Of a DNA stretch of 64,000 nt, positions 53,737 to 63,669 are shown one piece after another. The position numbers were made by a program, and so were the translations under genes. The notes under the pieces are model-generated. The model did not search any database and was not told where the DNA came from. It saw only the letters and a list, made by a program, of their open reading frames with translations. Each line of letters begins with the position of its first letter. Position 1 is the first letter of the stretch. The stretch comes from Larix kaempferi (Eukaryota; Streptophyta; Pinopsida; Pinales; Pinaceae). The stretch is taken from NCBI GenBank assembly GCA_027924585.1, contig BSBM01000372.1, positions 6,617,001 to 6,681,000 on the forward strand. The letters run 5' to 3'.

Positions 53737-53748
53737 GGTGGGGAGGAC
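53737..53748 (+). other. LongLTR-1 polypurine tract
   Basis: GGTGGGGAGGAC directly before the 3' LTR. Confidence 0.85.
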
Positions 53749-55520
53749 TGTCATGTCCCGAATTAAATGGTTTTCAAATAAATAATTAAGTTGGCCTAAC
53801 CAATTCCTAAGGGTTATGTGGAAGAATTAAAAAATTGACATTTAACCCCAAGGTCTATAGTTTCTCATGAAAATTAAATATCCTAAATTGATGGTGGGAA
53901 AATAGGCCAAAAAATTATGGAATAAATGTTAAATGCTCCAAAATGAACTGGCATTAGGTCTTAGTTGGACTTGAGGTTGCATAAGTGGACATGTGGGGTC
54001 CACATGAGAGAATATTCCTCCTTTAAACATGGAGCCATCCCCAAATTCAAGTTGGAAGGGAATAGGTAACATTCATGAATGAAGAGGAAGAGTCCTAGGG
54101 ATAAAAATAGTCAATGATAGATTCTATGACAACTATGACAAGCATTATGACACTTATGACTGATTCTATGACACCTATGACACCTATGACATATTCTATG
54201 ACATCTATGACAATGTAAGAGCTAAAAATAGACCAAGAGGGAGAATGAGAGGATTTACACATCTCCATATCATCCAAAAGATTCCCCAATTCGAATTCAT
54301 GGAGGAGTTGGAGACAAAAGATGAGCCAAGTGTCATGTGGGGCCAATGAAGGGTCATAACTCCCACTAATTCGAATTTCGTGAGTAATTAGGAGATAATT
54401 TGAGTTCTAAGGAGGCAAGTGAGTCAAATAAAGTTATTAAAAGGAGGCCAAGTAGGAATGGAGCAACTTTTGGTCATTTTTTTATTTGCATCTTTGCAAT
54501 TTGGGAGAGCTTCAAGCTTGCCCTTGCACAGTGGATGTTCATCCTCCCTGCCTTAGAACCAATTTCCAGGGTGAAAGATTCCCATCCAAGTTGGTTGATG
54601 GAAAGTCCATTTAGACCTATAAACAGATATTCATAGATATTTTTTGATGCAAGTTCAAACCCCAATTGAGTTCGAGTACATCTTCTCTCATTCTTCTCTA
54701 TGCCTATTCTACTATCTTTCGCTCAATGTCATGTAAATGTGCAAGGGTGCACTTCTTGTTGCATATAGTTAGTGGAGGATTGTTATTTCGACTTAATGGA
54801 AATGTTAGTTTCTGAATATATCTTTAATAATCATATCATGAGATCCACATCTCGAAACACCATGTATTTCAAGTGGTATTTCCAATCAAGAAAGAGATTT
54901 GAGCCATTTCCCCATAGCATTTGCATAGTGATTTTGGAATGATTTTGTACCTATTTTATATCAGATTTGGATGAGATATTTATACATGTTATGAGATGTA
55001 TATGAAGTTACTTTTATGTCCCAAATAATTTTTTCAGACCCCTGAAGTGTTACTATTGTTTACGATTAAATTCGATACTCCTTGTCCACCATTTCCACCA
55101 CAAATTCTAGACTCTAGAAGCTGATGTTCATTGGGATACATTTTAGACCCTAAAACCAAATCCAATGCTGAAAAAATATTTTCATTAATGTACTATAACA
55201 TATCCAAGTCGCATACCAATAATTAGTGAAGGCCATACAGTGTTTGGAAGAGCATTTAATGGAAGACCTAGGGGGGATTTCCACTTCTCAAATTAACTAG
55301 TCTTGTCCTGAAACTTCTTTCCTTTCAAATTGAAGACCATGGATGGGTATATAATTTGTTTGGATTTCTGATATATGTATTAATGTGTCCTATATCCTCC
55401 TAACTACCTCCATGCTTTATTCCAAACCATTTAGAATCATTTGGGACAGTTTGGGGTTTCATTAGTCCAAGGTTCAAAAATTGGACAAATTGTGTAAACT
55501 TCCAAATTAGGGATATTACA
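53749..55520 (+). repeat. LongLTR-1 3' LTR
   Basis: 1772-bp partner of 48742-50511. Over the first 330 bp about 25 differences are seen by eye. Confidence 0.92.
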
Positions 55521-55770
55521 TATATACACGTGGATTCATGTCAGAGAATAGGTCCTCATTAGAAAAATCACTATCTCACATCCAATTAGATTCCACATTG
55601 TCACGAAGATCACCCAAAACTTCAATTTGTAGGTCAGTAGGTTCGATCGAAATGGATTTGTTTATTTTTTGAATTGGATCTTGATCTCGATGCTTTAGTG
55701 CCTGTAACTTTACCCATGTTTGTAGTTCATCCTCATTAGATAATTTGAAATGGGGGCCTTGTGTTGGAAT
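55521..55770 (-). pseudogene. Gag-like relic, part 1: N-terminal region
   Basis: The minus strand reads VRAINIPTQGPHFKLSNEDE, LQTWVKLQALKHRDQDPIQK and ISIEPTDLQIEVLGDLRDN with one stop (NWM-stop-DSDFSNED), running to the LongLTR-1 insertion point. On the other side of the insertion, at 48741, protein-like sequence resumes on the same strand. This is the upstream part of the gag-like relic. Confidence 0.45.
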
Positions 55771-56400
55771 ATTTATTGCACGAACTAGAAGGATGATGAT
55801 GCTTTAGCTTAAAGGGTAACAACTATACAAATGAAAAGTGAGGATTTAAACAAAACCACAAAGTTTTAAACAATCTACCTAGTTAATGTAAATATTTGAC
55901 CCTTCACTTAATGACATGCACATGCAACACAATACTTTAAAAACTTAAATGTACTAGTTTTTAATGAATATGCCAATGCTTAACAATCCCCAAAATGGTC
56001 TAATCACTCATTAAAGACTCATATCAATTCCAATTTGTGGAAAACCAGACTCAGACTAGTTACTCTAGCAATTATTAACGCAAGTTTGCAATCCCAAACT
56101 AAGAAACTAACTAACCAAAATGTTGACATATTGAATCACCCCTCAACCACAAGTGTTTGACCTAAGTGACTCAAACTGGACAAGAAAATACTACTTCAAA
56201 GGCACCATTAGCATTCTTAGCATGCCAATAAAATAAAAGACATTTATGCAAAAAATAGAAATGATAGAAGAATGACTCAACTAACTCAAAAGCAACAAAA
56301 TAAAAAAATACTACAAACTTACCTACAATACCTCACTCCCTGTGATAGGAGTGCCCCATTGCTTGTCTACTAAGAATATATGTAGGGTTTCAAATAAGTG
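55771..56400. other. Spacer without recognised features
   Basis: AT-rich; no domain, repeat or terminal structure noted. Confidence 0.5.
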
Positions 56401-57366
56401 CCATTCACCTAAATTTATATGAGTATCCCATCAAGTTGTGCAAGTTTGATAGCACCATAATCTCATAATTTTGCAATAATGAACAGACGTAGCCAGTGCA
56501 TGTGGAGTTCCCTTGGATGTTTAATAAAATTATTGTCATACAACAACATGCGGTCTTCCTTGATGAATTTCTTGTGCTTGATACGAATATCATTCCATGA
56601 TTTCTTCCTAGATTTTCCAATGGTTGCCTAGAATTCATCTAGAAATCATGACTCTTCTAATTGCAATATGTCGACCAATATTTCCACAACTAATTCATCC
56701 TATGTCATATGAGTTGCATGCAAAATATAAAATCCAAGAACAACAAATTCAGCGGGAACAATAGCTTCTCTCCCACACACCAATTAAAAACGAGTTCGTT
56801 TATGAAATATTTTAGAATTAGTTCTATAGGCCCATTATATAGAAGGAACATATTCATCCCAATTCTCTCTATTTGTGGAACAGCCTTTAGTTAGGCCCAT
56901 CTCCAAAATATTGTTGAATGCTCTATTGTGCCATTGGCTTGTAAGTGATATGGATTTATCTTATGGTGTTGAAAGATGAACTAACATGTCAATGCCACAA
57001 CTGTACTATTGATGAAATGTGTACCCTTGTCACTAGTGAGACTTTAAGGGAAAATGAGTTGAGTAATGATATTCTCATAAAAAAATAAATCTATTTGATT
57101 TTCCAAACAATCTTCCACATGTTCTGCTTCAACCCATTTTGTTAAATAATATGTTGTAGTAATTATATAGTGGTATTTTGAATGCCATGCTGGGGGATTA
57201 GTGGGGCCAAAAAATCCACTTCCCACTTCTTGAAGGGTTGTAAAGCATGGACAGGATTCACTGTGATTTTGTCACACTGATAAATCTTCCATACACATTG
57301 ACAGAAATCAAATGCCCAAGCAAACTCCTTAGCATCTGTTAACACCCCTATCAACATTCCTGCCAA
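56401..57366 (-). pseudogene. Gypsy-C integrase, C-terminal two thirds
   Basis: Minus-strand pieces in order: LTDAKEFAWAFDFCQCVWKI (zinc-finger Cys), KWEVDFLAPLIPQHG (core start), YYLTKWVEAEHVEDC, FYENIITQLIFP, TSDKGTHFIN (second Asp), LQANGTIEHSN (Glu), GREAIVPAEFVV and ELHMHWLRLFIIAK (C-terminal). The style is that of plant integrases related to the Athila/Tat side of Gypsy. Stops and shifts are frequent. The N-terminal finger lies at 59345-59605, separated by an insertion. Confidence 0.75.
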
Positions 57367-57774
57367 GGAAGGAAAGGGAGTCCCCCTACCAGAACCCCAA
57401 GAATGCCCATTGACCTCCTACACCATAGAAGAGACAAAAAACCCAAAAATGGATAAGGGTAACGCAAATCTGAGCCAAATTATCGAGCCACAGTGAGAAA
57501 AATGGGAATAACAAGGCCATAGAATCCTTCCGCAATTTACAGAGGTTGAATGATCAAGATTGATTTATAGCCAAAGCAGTCGTAGAAGTCCAGATCCAAG
57601 GGCCCAAAAAATCTACGGAAGACCCACTTGATCGACTAATTTTTTGCTTTCAAAGAGAAAATGGAAGGCCAGGATTGAAGAGAAAGGCCAGATCAATGGA
57701 TAGGAGACGATTCGTAGCACGCCTGATCAAAGGGTTTTCCTCTTTTCTGCTTTCCCACAAGTCCAACTTTCCAA

Positions 57775-58255
57775 ATTTTCACACCCGCCTTACGAATTGC
57801 GGAATTCAGAACAATATTTCTTCAAGAGCGTAAAGTGGGTTTCCGATTTCTGCAACCCACATTGCGGAATGTGGATTGTAGAGGCATAATTTTCTGGGGG
57901 CGCGGATCTAGGTTTCCAATTTCTGCAACCCACATTGCGGAAAGCAGATTGCAGAAGCATAATTTTCTAGTGGCACAAATTCAGGTTTCCAATATCCACA
58001 ACCTGCATTGAAGAATGTGGATTGCGGAGGTGATTTTCGCAAGGTTGTGTAGTGGATTTCCAATATCCACAACCCGCATTGCAAAATACAGATTGTAGAA
58101 GTGATATTTTTCCAGAAGTGTAAAGTCGGCTTTCTGATTTCTGAAACCTGCATTGCGGAATACAAATTGCGGAGGCGATTTTTGTTTGTTTGGAAGCCCT
58201 GACTTCCAATATCTGCATTGCGGATTGTGGATTGCGGGAGGATAATTGTCGATCT
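57775..58255. repeat. 72-bp minisatellite with internal palindrome
   Basis: Six units plus a partial one start near 57840, 57911, 57983, 58054, 58129 and 58201 (period 71-75 bp). The shared core is TTTC(C/T)(G/A)AT(T/A)TC(T/C), then CAACC(C/T)(A/G)CATTGCGGA, then a GTGGATTG(C/T) word. CCACATTGCGGAATGTGG is an inverted repeat, so each unit can form a short hairpin. Overlapping open frames on the minus strand are a by-product of the 24-codon period. Confidence 0.85.
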
Positions 58256-58569
58256 CAGAAGTTTGACAGGGCATATTTCGGCCGTGGAAATGAAGAATTT
58301 CACAAGGAAAATGGCATGATTGGGAGCCGATTTGGAAGCCAAAGAGAACCACAGCATGGTTACCTGTCCAAATCAACCTAAAATGACCGATTCTGAAGGA
58401 TGAATAGGTGGTTTCCAAGGCCCAAATGCACGCTGACAATGCGTAGAGTTTCCCAGCTATGCATCTAACAAACTCAGAGGCAATTGGTTCGAGCAGTTCG
58501 GCCTGAACGGCCTCATCCTTCCCAGTTCTAGACTGTTTTCAGTTAGTTAGAATTTGTTTGATGTTTTGT

Positions 58570-58580
58570 AAGCATATAAA
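58570..58580 (+). promoter_or_regulatory. TATA-like box in the insertion
   Basis: CATATAAAGG lies downstream of the minisatellite, in sequence of LTR-like composition. It is followed by no long reading frame. Confidence 0.3.
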
Positions 58581-59344
58581 GGAATATTTTGAATTAAATC
58601 AAAGGGTTGGATTTTTTATGGACGCTAAGAGATAAAGGCTCTGCGTATGTATCAAACTTGGCCTTTCAATTCATGAGAAGACCCGATTTTGGAGAAGAGA
58701 TTCCTGTGATGACTGTTTTGATGTCTGTTATTTCCTTTGCATGTGTTCTTCATTTGTATTTACATTAATTGTTTTCCTCTGCAATATCTAGATCAAGACT
58801 ACATGGTATGAAATTCATATTTTATGCTTCAGATGCATATGACTAGGTGCTCTATCCTTTCTTCTTGAAGTTGCATGTTAGAATTCATTTGCAAATTCTC
58901 TAGCTCTATGATAGAATTTGTTTCCCTTTCTGCCTTCATCTGTTGATATATTTGACTTGAAAAAACCTCATGTACCTTGCCTCTGCCTCTTAAATTGTGG
59001 TCTCAATCATTCATTTGTGACTATAAATCCACTAAAGTTTGAATCCATTCCCAATGGTGCTCTTGTCCTTAACCCCAACCAACTGAAAAAAGACCTATAA
59101 GACATCATTTGAAGGTCTAGCCACCACTTTAACTATAACCAGCTGTGCAAATAATATTCTAAGTGTTGAGTGAATTGTGAAAGAGAGATCCCTCTCTGTG
59201 ATTGGAAAGGCTAGTTTCCATCCAACAAAGCTTGTTTTGAAAAATTTACCTCATGATCCTTTCTACTGCAACCCAGGAGAATCTTGAGTGATAACATCAT
59301 CTTTAAATATTGTCGATCACCATTATCCATTCTGTAAAATTTTC

Positions 59345-60140
59345 CTAGATGTAACTTTTCCTCCAACATGGCCTCTTAAAACTACTGCGTGAAATTACCA
59401 TAATATATATTGATGCTGATTCTCTAATACAGATCTACACAAAATCCCATTGATACCCAATTTATAAATTTGTCCCACAATCAACCGTTATTATGCAACT
59501 CGAACAACCAACTGATGATTCTAAGTTGTGTAATAGTTTTTTGGCGCAACACTCGTGGTTAGAAACATCAAAATATATTCCAATTATTTTGGGATGGTCT
59601 ACACCTAAAATAATGTAGTGTATAGTACTTGATCATCGAATGGGCCACTAGAATCCCCTGTCTCTAGTCGCGAGAGATGATTTAGTCCAACATTGTGCTT
59701 CTTAGGTTTAACTATAACTTCAAATGACGACTCCTGGAAAAGTAACATCGATCTATAGATCCTTCCTTTCATGATAGGATTGTTCACCAAATAATTCAAA
59801 GATGAATGGTCTATGAAAAAATTGAAGTGACCACCCAAAAGATAGTGGTGAAACTTTTGCAAAGCATATATCATAGCCAATCCTTCTAGCTTTGTAGTAG
59901 TATAGTTGCACTCAGCCTGAGAAATATTCCTACTACTAAATACATAGGGTGGTCAATTTAACCCTTACCAAGTTGCGTAGGGATCATGCCAAGAGTGATC
60001 CCATATGCATTGAAACGCACATGAAAATTTTTAGTCTAGTATTGGAAAACAAGGATTAGAGAAGTCACCATTTTCACCTTCAATGTTGCAAAGACACTGT
60101 CACACTCTTAATTCTAGGTGGAAACTTTTGACTTCTTCGC
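59345..60140 (-). pseudogene. Gypsy-C RNase H and integrase N-terminus
   Basis: An open run of 91 codons (59605-59880) reads MAMIYALQKFHHYLLGGHF, FFIDHSSLNYLVNNPIMKG and VGLNHLSRLETGD. Upstream, with frame changes, come LILVFPNTRLKIFMCVSMHM and a LEGLAMIYAL link, the first RNase H strands; the first catalytic Asp appears changed to Ser. Downstream are LEYILMFLTTSVAPKNY and LIVGQIYKLGINGILCRSVL, then AxVLRGHVGGKVTSRKI, the integrase finger. The frame stops at the 2-kb insertion. Confidence 0.75.
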
Positions 60141-60255
60141 ACTAATAGTTAATGATATGGTCAATTATCACCCACTCAATGTAGTTGAGATTGAGTTTTA
60201 TAGGATCCAAGTGATGAACCACCTCTAAGGTGTCTAAGAGAAGTGGAAAATATGG
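60141..60255. other. Junction between Gypsy-C and Gypsy-D relics
   Basis: Reading frames are too decayed to assign to either element. Confidence 0.4.
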
Positions 60256-60700
60256 TCAAATCAACTCCATATTAAATACAATGTGCAAGCCAAGGGAAGG
60301 GACAATACTTAATTCTACAAAATTCTCACCCATATCTTTGGTGATGTTATTAGGCCCATTTAAAGTGGGCATAATTTCCGATGGGGTCCAATGGGGTCCT
60401 ATGAGACAATCATTTTTCAAATGAAACCATACATCATCCCCCACTTAAAAATTGCGTGGAATGTAATGTTGATCATGGAATTTCTTGTACTTCAAATTGG
60501 ATTTTTGCAAGATATAATGAAATTGTTGTGGGATGTGCTCGATTCATTAAAAAAAATTGGCTTCACAATCAACCTCAATTTGAGCATGGGAATATTCTTC
60601 CTGTGTAAATGGAATGGGTAGTGCCATGTTAATTGGGGATAATTGTGGGAACCCTAAGCACATATGGAAAGTTGTGTGGCCAATAGAGCTATAAAGGGCT
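60256..60700 (-). pseudogene. Gypsy-D integrase C-terminal domain
   Basis: Minus-strand pieces YKKFHDQHYIPRNF and VGDDVWFHLKND are the start of the integrase C-terminal domain (Lys/His-rich helix, then G-D-x-V-W). Further downstream, NNITKDMGENF and LSIVPSLGLHIVFN follow in place of the usual barrel strands, so similarity fades. Confidence 0.55.
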
Positions 60701-61460
60701 CTATTGTAGCTATGTTAAACATAATGAAGGCTCTCATCCCATGGGTAAGGATTGTTGAAGGTGTACATTCTCAGTATGTTCAATCATCATGATGACTACC
60801 TCTATTTGTCCATCAATTTGACAATGGAAGGATGTTGAGTCAGTTAGCTTAGTGTCTTGGATCATAAACCACAAGTTTCACCAGAAACTACTTAGGAATG
60901 TAGTATCTTGATATGAAATAATAGTCCTTGGGAGAAATAAATGAACCCAAACATGCTCGAAGAATACCTTAGCAATGGACTCTATTGTGATTCTCTTCTT
61001 GTAAGGCATTAAAATGACCATCTTAGAGAACCAATCAAGAAACACACATAATAGTTATTTCCATGCTTGGTTGAAGGAAATCCATACATGTAGTAGATGG
61101 AGACAAACTCCCTGGGTCTATCTAGGATAGGGAAAGGAGAGTACAACTCATTCCTCTTAATGGAAAGTTTGCAAATGGTACAAGTGGTTCATGATCTAAT
61201 ATACCTATCGACATCATGAAATAGATTTCGATAGTGGAAGTAATTTCATAACACTTCCATTTTCTTCTCCATGTCGACATGCTCTACCACTCAATTGTAA
61301 TGGACCTCTCAAATCAACTTCTAGTGCTCACTTAAAGGAACATAGACATGGTCCAAATGGTATGAAATTTCATCCTGGAGATGGAAGTCGAAGACTATTT
61401 TTCCTTTGCAAAATATCTAATAGGTATCAATAAAGTTAGGGTTATTTTCATACAGTTTGG
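60701..61460 (-). pseudogene. Gypsy-D integrase finger and core
   Basis: Order on the minus strand: VHYN..VEHVDMEKK (His-His), DRYIRSCTTCTICKLS (Cys-Cys), LYSPFPILDRPRE, then SIYYMYGFPSTKHGN, where the first catalytic Asp of the core reads Tyr. Later pieces are heavily shifted. Inactive. Confidence 0.65.
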
Positions 61461-61499
61461 GCCATGCAAATGTTATGTGTCCACAATAATTGAGCATTG

Positions 61500-62040
61500 T
61501 AGTTAGCACTATAGCTGAAGTTCAACTGAGGTAGTATACAACATGATCTATATTTCCCTTGTTGTACTTTATGTTTAGGTGGAATAATTGTAGATATGTG
61601 GAATACTTTTGATGGTAGTTGTTCTGTAACTTTTATAGAGTCTACATGAACTACATGGGATTCTTATTAGTGTGGATGGCCATATCCTTCCCTATGATGT
61701 AATGCTTCCATTGGTGATAGCCTACACAATGGATTATGTATCCTTGTCATAGATAAGGTATCTATGAACTACATTAAAGAGTATCTCACTATGATAGGCC
61801 ATCACCTATTTGTACCAAGTGATAACTACATCAACAACACAATTAGAAGCATATGTCTCCATCTCAAAGGGTTTTCGCATGTATGGTAGGGAGAGTATCG
61901 GTGTTGAACAAAGGTGATGTTTCATAGCCTTGATTCCTTTATGCTGTGACTTATACCAAATGAACTTGGATTTTCCCTCACCCTTTGTCACTAGGTTTAG
62001 GGGCCAAGTAATATGAGAGAACCCCAACATAAACCTACAA
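61500..62040 (-). pseudogene. Gypsy-D RNase H
   Basis: The open run 61806-62030 gives LGFSHITWPLNLVTKGEGK, FIWYKSQHKGIKAMKHHL and FEMETYASNCVVDVV; the first catalytic Asp (usually T-D-A-S) is Tyr. Then MAYHSEILFNVVHRYLIYDK with frame changes, and FHLNIKYNKGNIDHVV near 61560. Confidence 0.7.
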
Positions 62041-62149
62041 TAAAATTTGGCATGGCCAAAGAAAATATGGATCTTTATGAGATTTGTTGGTGCTAGCTAA
62101 TCATGAATCACTTATAACTTGGATAGATGCACATCCACACCATGCGTAT

Positions 62150-62820
62150 CCACAATTTATGCTAGATATTTATTTTTTTGTCATTTCAAATGAGTAATTT
62201 TCTAGATTGGCATATAACTTGTGTTTCCACAAAATGCTCAAAACATGTTGAATTTGTCAGAAATGTTTTACCCATTTTTTACTGAAGATGAGGATATCAT
62301 TCAAATATACATCCATAAAATAATTTTTGAATAGCCACAATATATCATATATCATATTCATGAATGTCGTTGGAGTAATATTCAAGCATAAAAGGCATGC
62401 CCAACCACTTAAAAATGTCTTCTTTAGATTTGAAGGCTATCCTCAATACATAAGTTTGCTCAATGGATACCTAGTGGTAGCATGACTTAAGATCAAACTT
62501 ACTGAAAAAAATTGGCATCCTTGAGCTAATCAAGAATATTGTTAATCCAAGGGATTGGATATCAATTATTGGTTGTGATTTTTTGTTTATAGATATATAA
62601 TCAATGCAATGTATCCATTTCATATCCTTCTTATTGAAGAACACAACTGGAATCCCACAAGTCGAGGATCATAGTTGGTTGAATGTGTCCCTTTTGGAAG
62701 AGCTCCTAAATATGACATTTGTTTCCTTCATTCTAAAAAATAGAGTGTCTATATATTGGTATATTTGGAAGTGGATCTCTAGGTATCAAATCAATTTAAT
62801 GATTTTTTTGGAACTGTAAG
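62150..62820 (-). pseudogene. Gypsy-D reverse transcriptase
   Basis: Minus-strand pieces include KGHIQPT, FNKKDMKWIHCIDYISINKK, INNILD.LKDANFF, SIEQTYVLRIAFKSKEDIFK, WLGMPFML and FMDVYLNDILIFSKKWVKHF. The catalytic YLDD reads YLND. The thumb keeps HKLYANLENYSFEMTKK. Many stops; dead. Confidence 0.7.
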
Positions 62821-62979
62821 GTAAACCCTATAGGAAAAGTGAATATATCTCCACATTCTTCCACTATCTTTTCCACCAATTTTTGTTGTGTACAAGGACC
62901 TTGTGTAGATGTTCAAGTAGTTTAAATGATTCTCCATTCACCTTATAACCAAATCATGAATAAGACAACTTTTTCATTC

Positions 62980-63410
62980 TAATGGGGAACCTTCCTACTC
63001 TATTTTGCTAAGATCAATGAAATTATGGTAGTTGGAACTACCTCTAGTATCCTATAGAGATTCCCTCTCAAAGTAATAATGATGTTATGGGGCCTAAACT
63101 CATAAACAATATGAATTTTCCACATATAAGGTTGTCCTAAAATAAATTAAAAAAATTCAAGTGAGGAAACATCACACATTACCTCGTCTCTCAAGGGATT
63201 GATGATGTATGATATGTGCCATTGTTGGTTGGTGTGGATGTATCATGCTTGTCTCAACCAACCAATGGTGTATGAATAAGAGTGTGGCATTGTTAGTAGT
63301 TGCAGTCTCTTGATGATCTCGACCAAGATGAAGTTCTTATGGATACCACTCTCAACAATGAAATGTAGTGGATTCCTCTTTACCTACATCTATGAATGAA
63401 AGAGGAATTC
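62980..63410 (-). pseudogene. Gypsy-D protease and linker
   Basis: Across frames: LHFIVESGIHKNFILVEII (Asp-Ser-Gly changed to Glu-Ser-Gly), LLTMPHSYSYTIGWLRQA, QQWHISYIINPLRDEVMCDV, FILGQPYMWKIHIVYEFRP and IITLRGNLYRILEVVPTTII. The order matches a plant Gypsy protease and the linker to reverse transcriptase. Confidence 0.65.
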
Positions 63411-63559
63411 ACGTTCATATGACTCCTATAGCTATTATTGTTGGAACTTTGTAGTTGTGATGGTAGTTATAGGTTCTATGTCAATGATGTTCTTTACCTA
63501 TCTAATTTATATTTAGACTCCAATCCAAGTTTCAAATCTAAGGATTTCATCTCAACCAA

Positions 63560-63640
63560 TAAGGACTAGTGCTTCGAGAAACATTCATTAGTGTGGTGCT
63601 AGGGTATTTTGTAAAACCAACACAACTTTACAGTATCATT
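63560..63640 (-). pseudogene. Gypsy-D gag zinc-knuckle fragment
   Basis: KLCWFYKIP followed after one stop by HHTNECFSKH has the spacing of a plant Gypsy knuckle (C-W-x-C...H-x4-C), with the second Cys reading Tyr. Confidence 0.5.
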
Positions 63641-63669
63641 CTTTGAATTCCCATTTCCATTTGTTGTGT

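Larger units (their letters stand above)
48742..55520 (+). mobile_element. LongLTR-1, non-autonomous element with 1.77-kb LTRs and an unknown protein
   Basis: 6779 bp: LTRs of 1770 and 1772 bp (TGTCATGTCCC...GGGATATTACA), primer-binding site at 50513, polypurine tract at 53737-53748 and flanks TACAT / TATAT, a target duplication with one mismatch. The 3.2-kb interior has no gag, protease, reverse transcriptase or integrase that I can recognise. It holds long degenerate reading frames for an acidic protein and a modular repeat protein. It is like the large derivatives that move in trans, but it is protein-coding. It is inserted in the gag-like relic. Confidence 0.9.
57367..59344. mobile_element. 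Insertion of about 2 kb in the Gypsy-C integrase
   Basis: Integrase reading frame stops at about 59345 and resumes at about 57366, so the sequence between is an insertion. It holds a 72-bp minisatellite, a TATA-like box (58572) and, near 58740-58790, a T-rich tract ending in CTAG that resembles a 3' splice site. Terminal repeats and the target duplication were not resolved; a solo LTR plus other sequence is possible. A plus-strand frame (58918-59100) has no recognised motif. Confidence 0.5.

Noticed and set aside
57908-58439. Overlapping minus-strand ORFs of about 150 codons with repeated peptides.
   Set aside because: The 72-bp period is a multiple of three, so all frames stay open by chance in the minisatellite.
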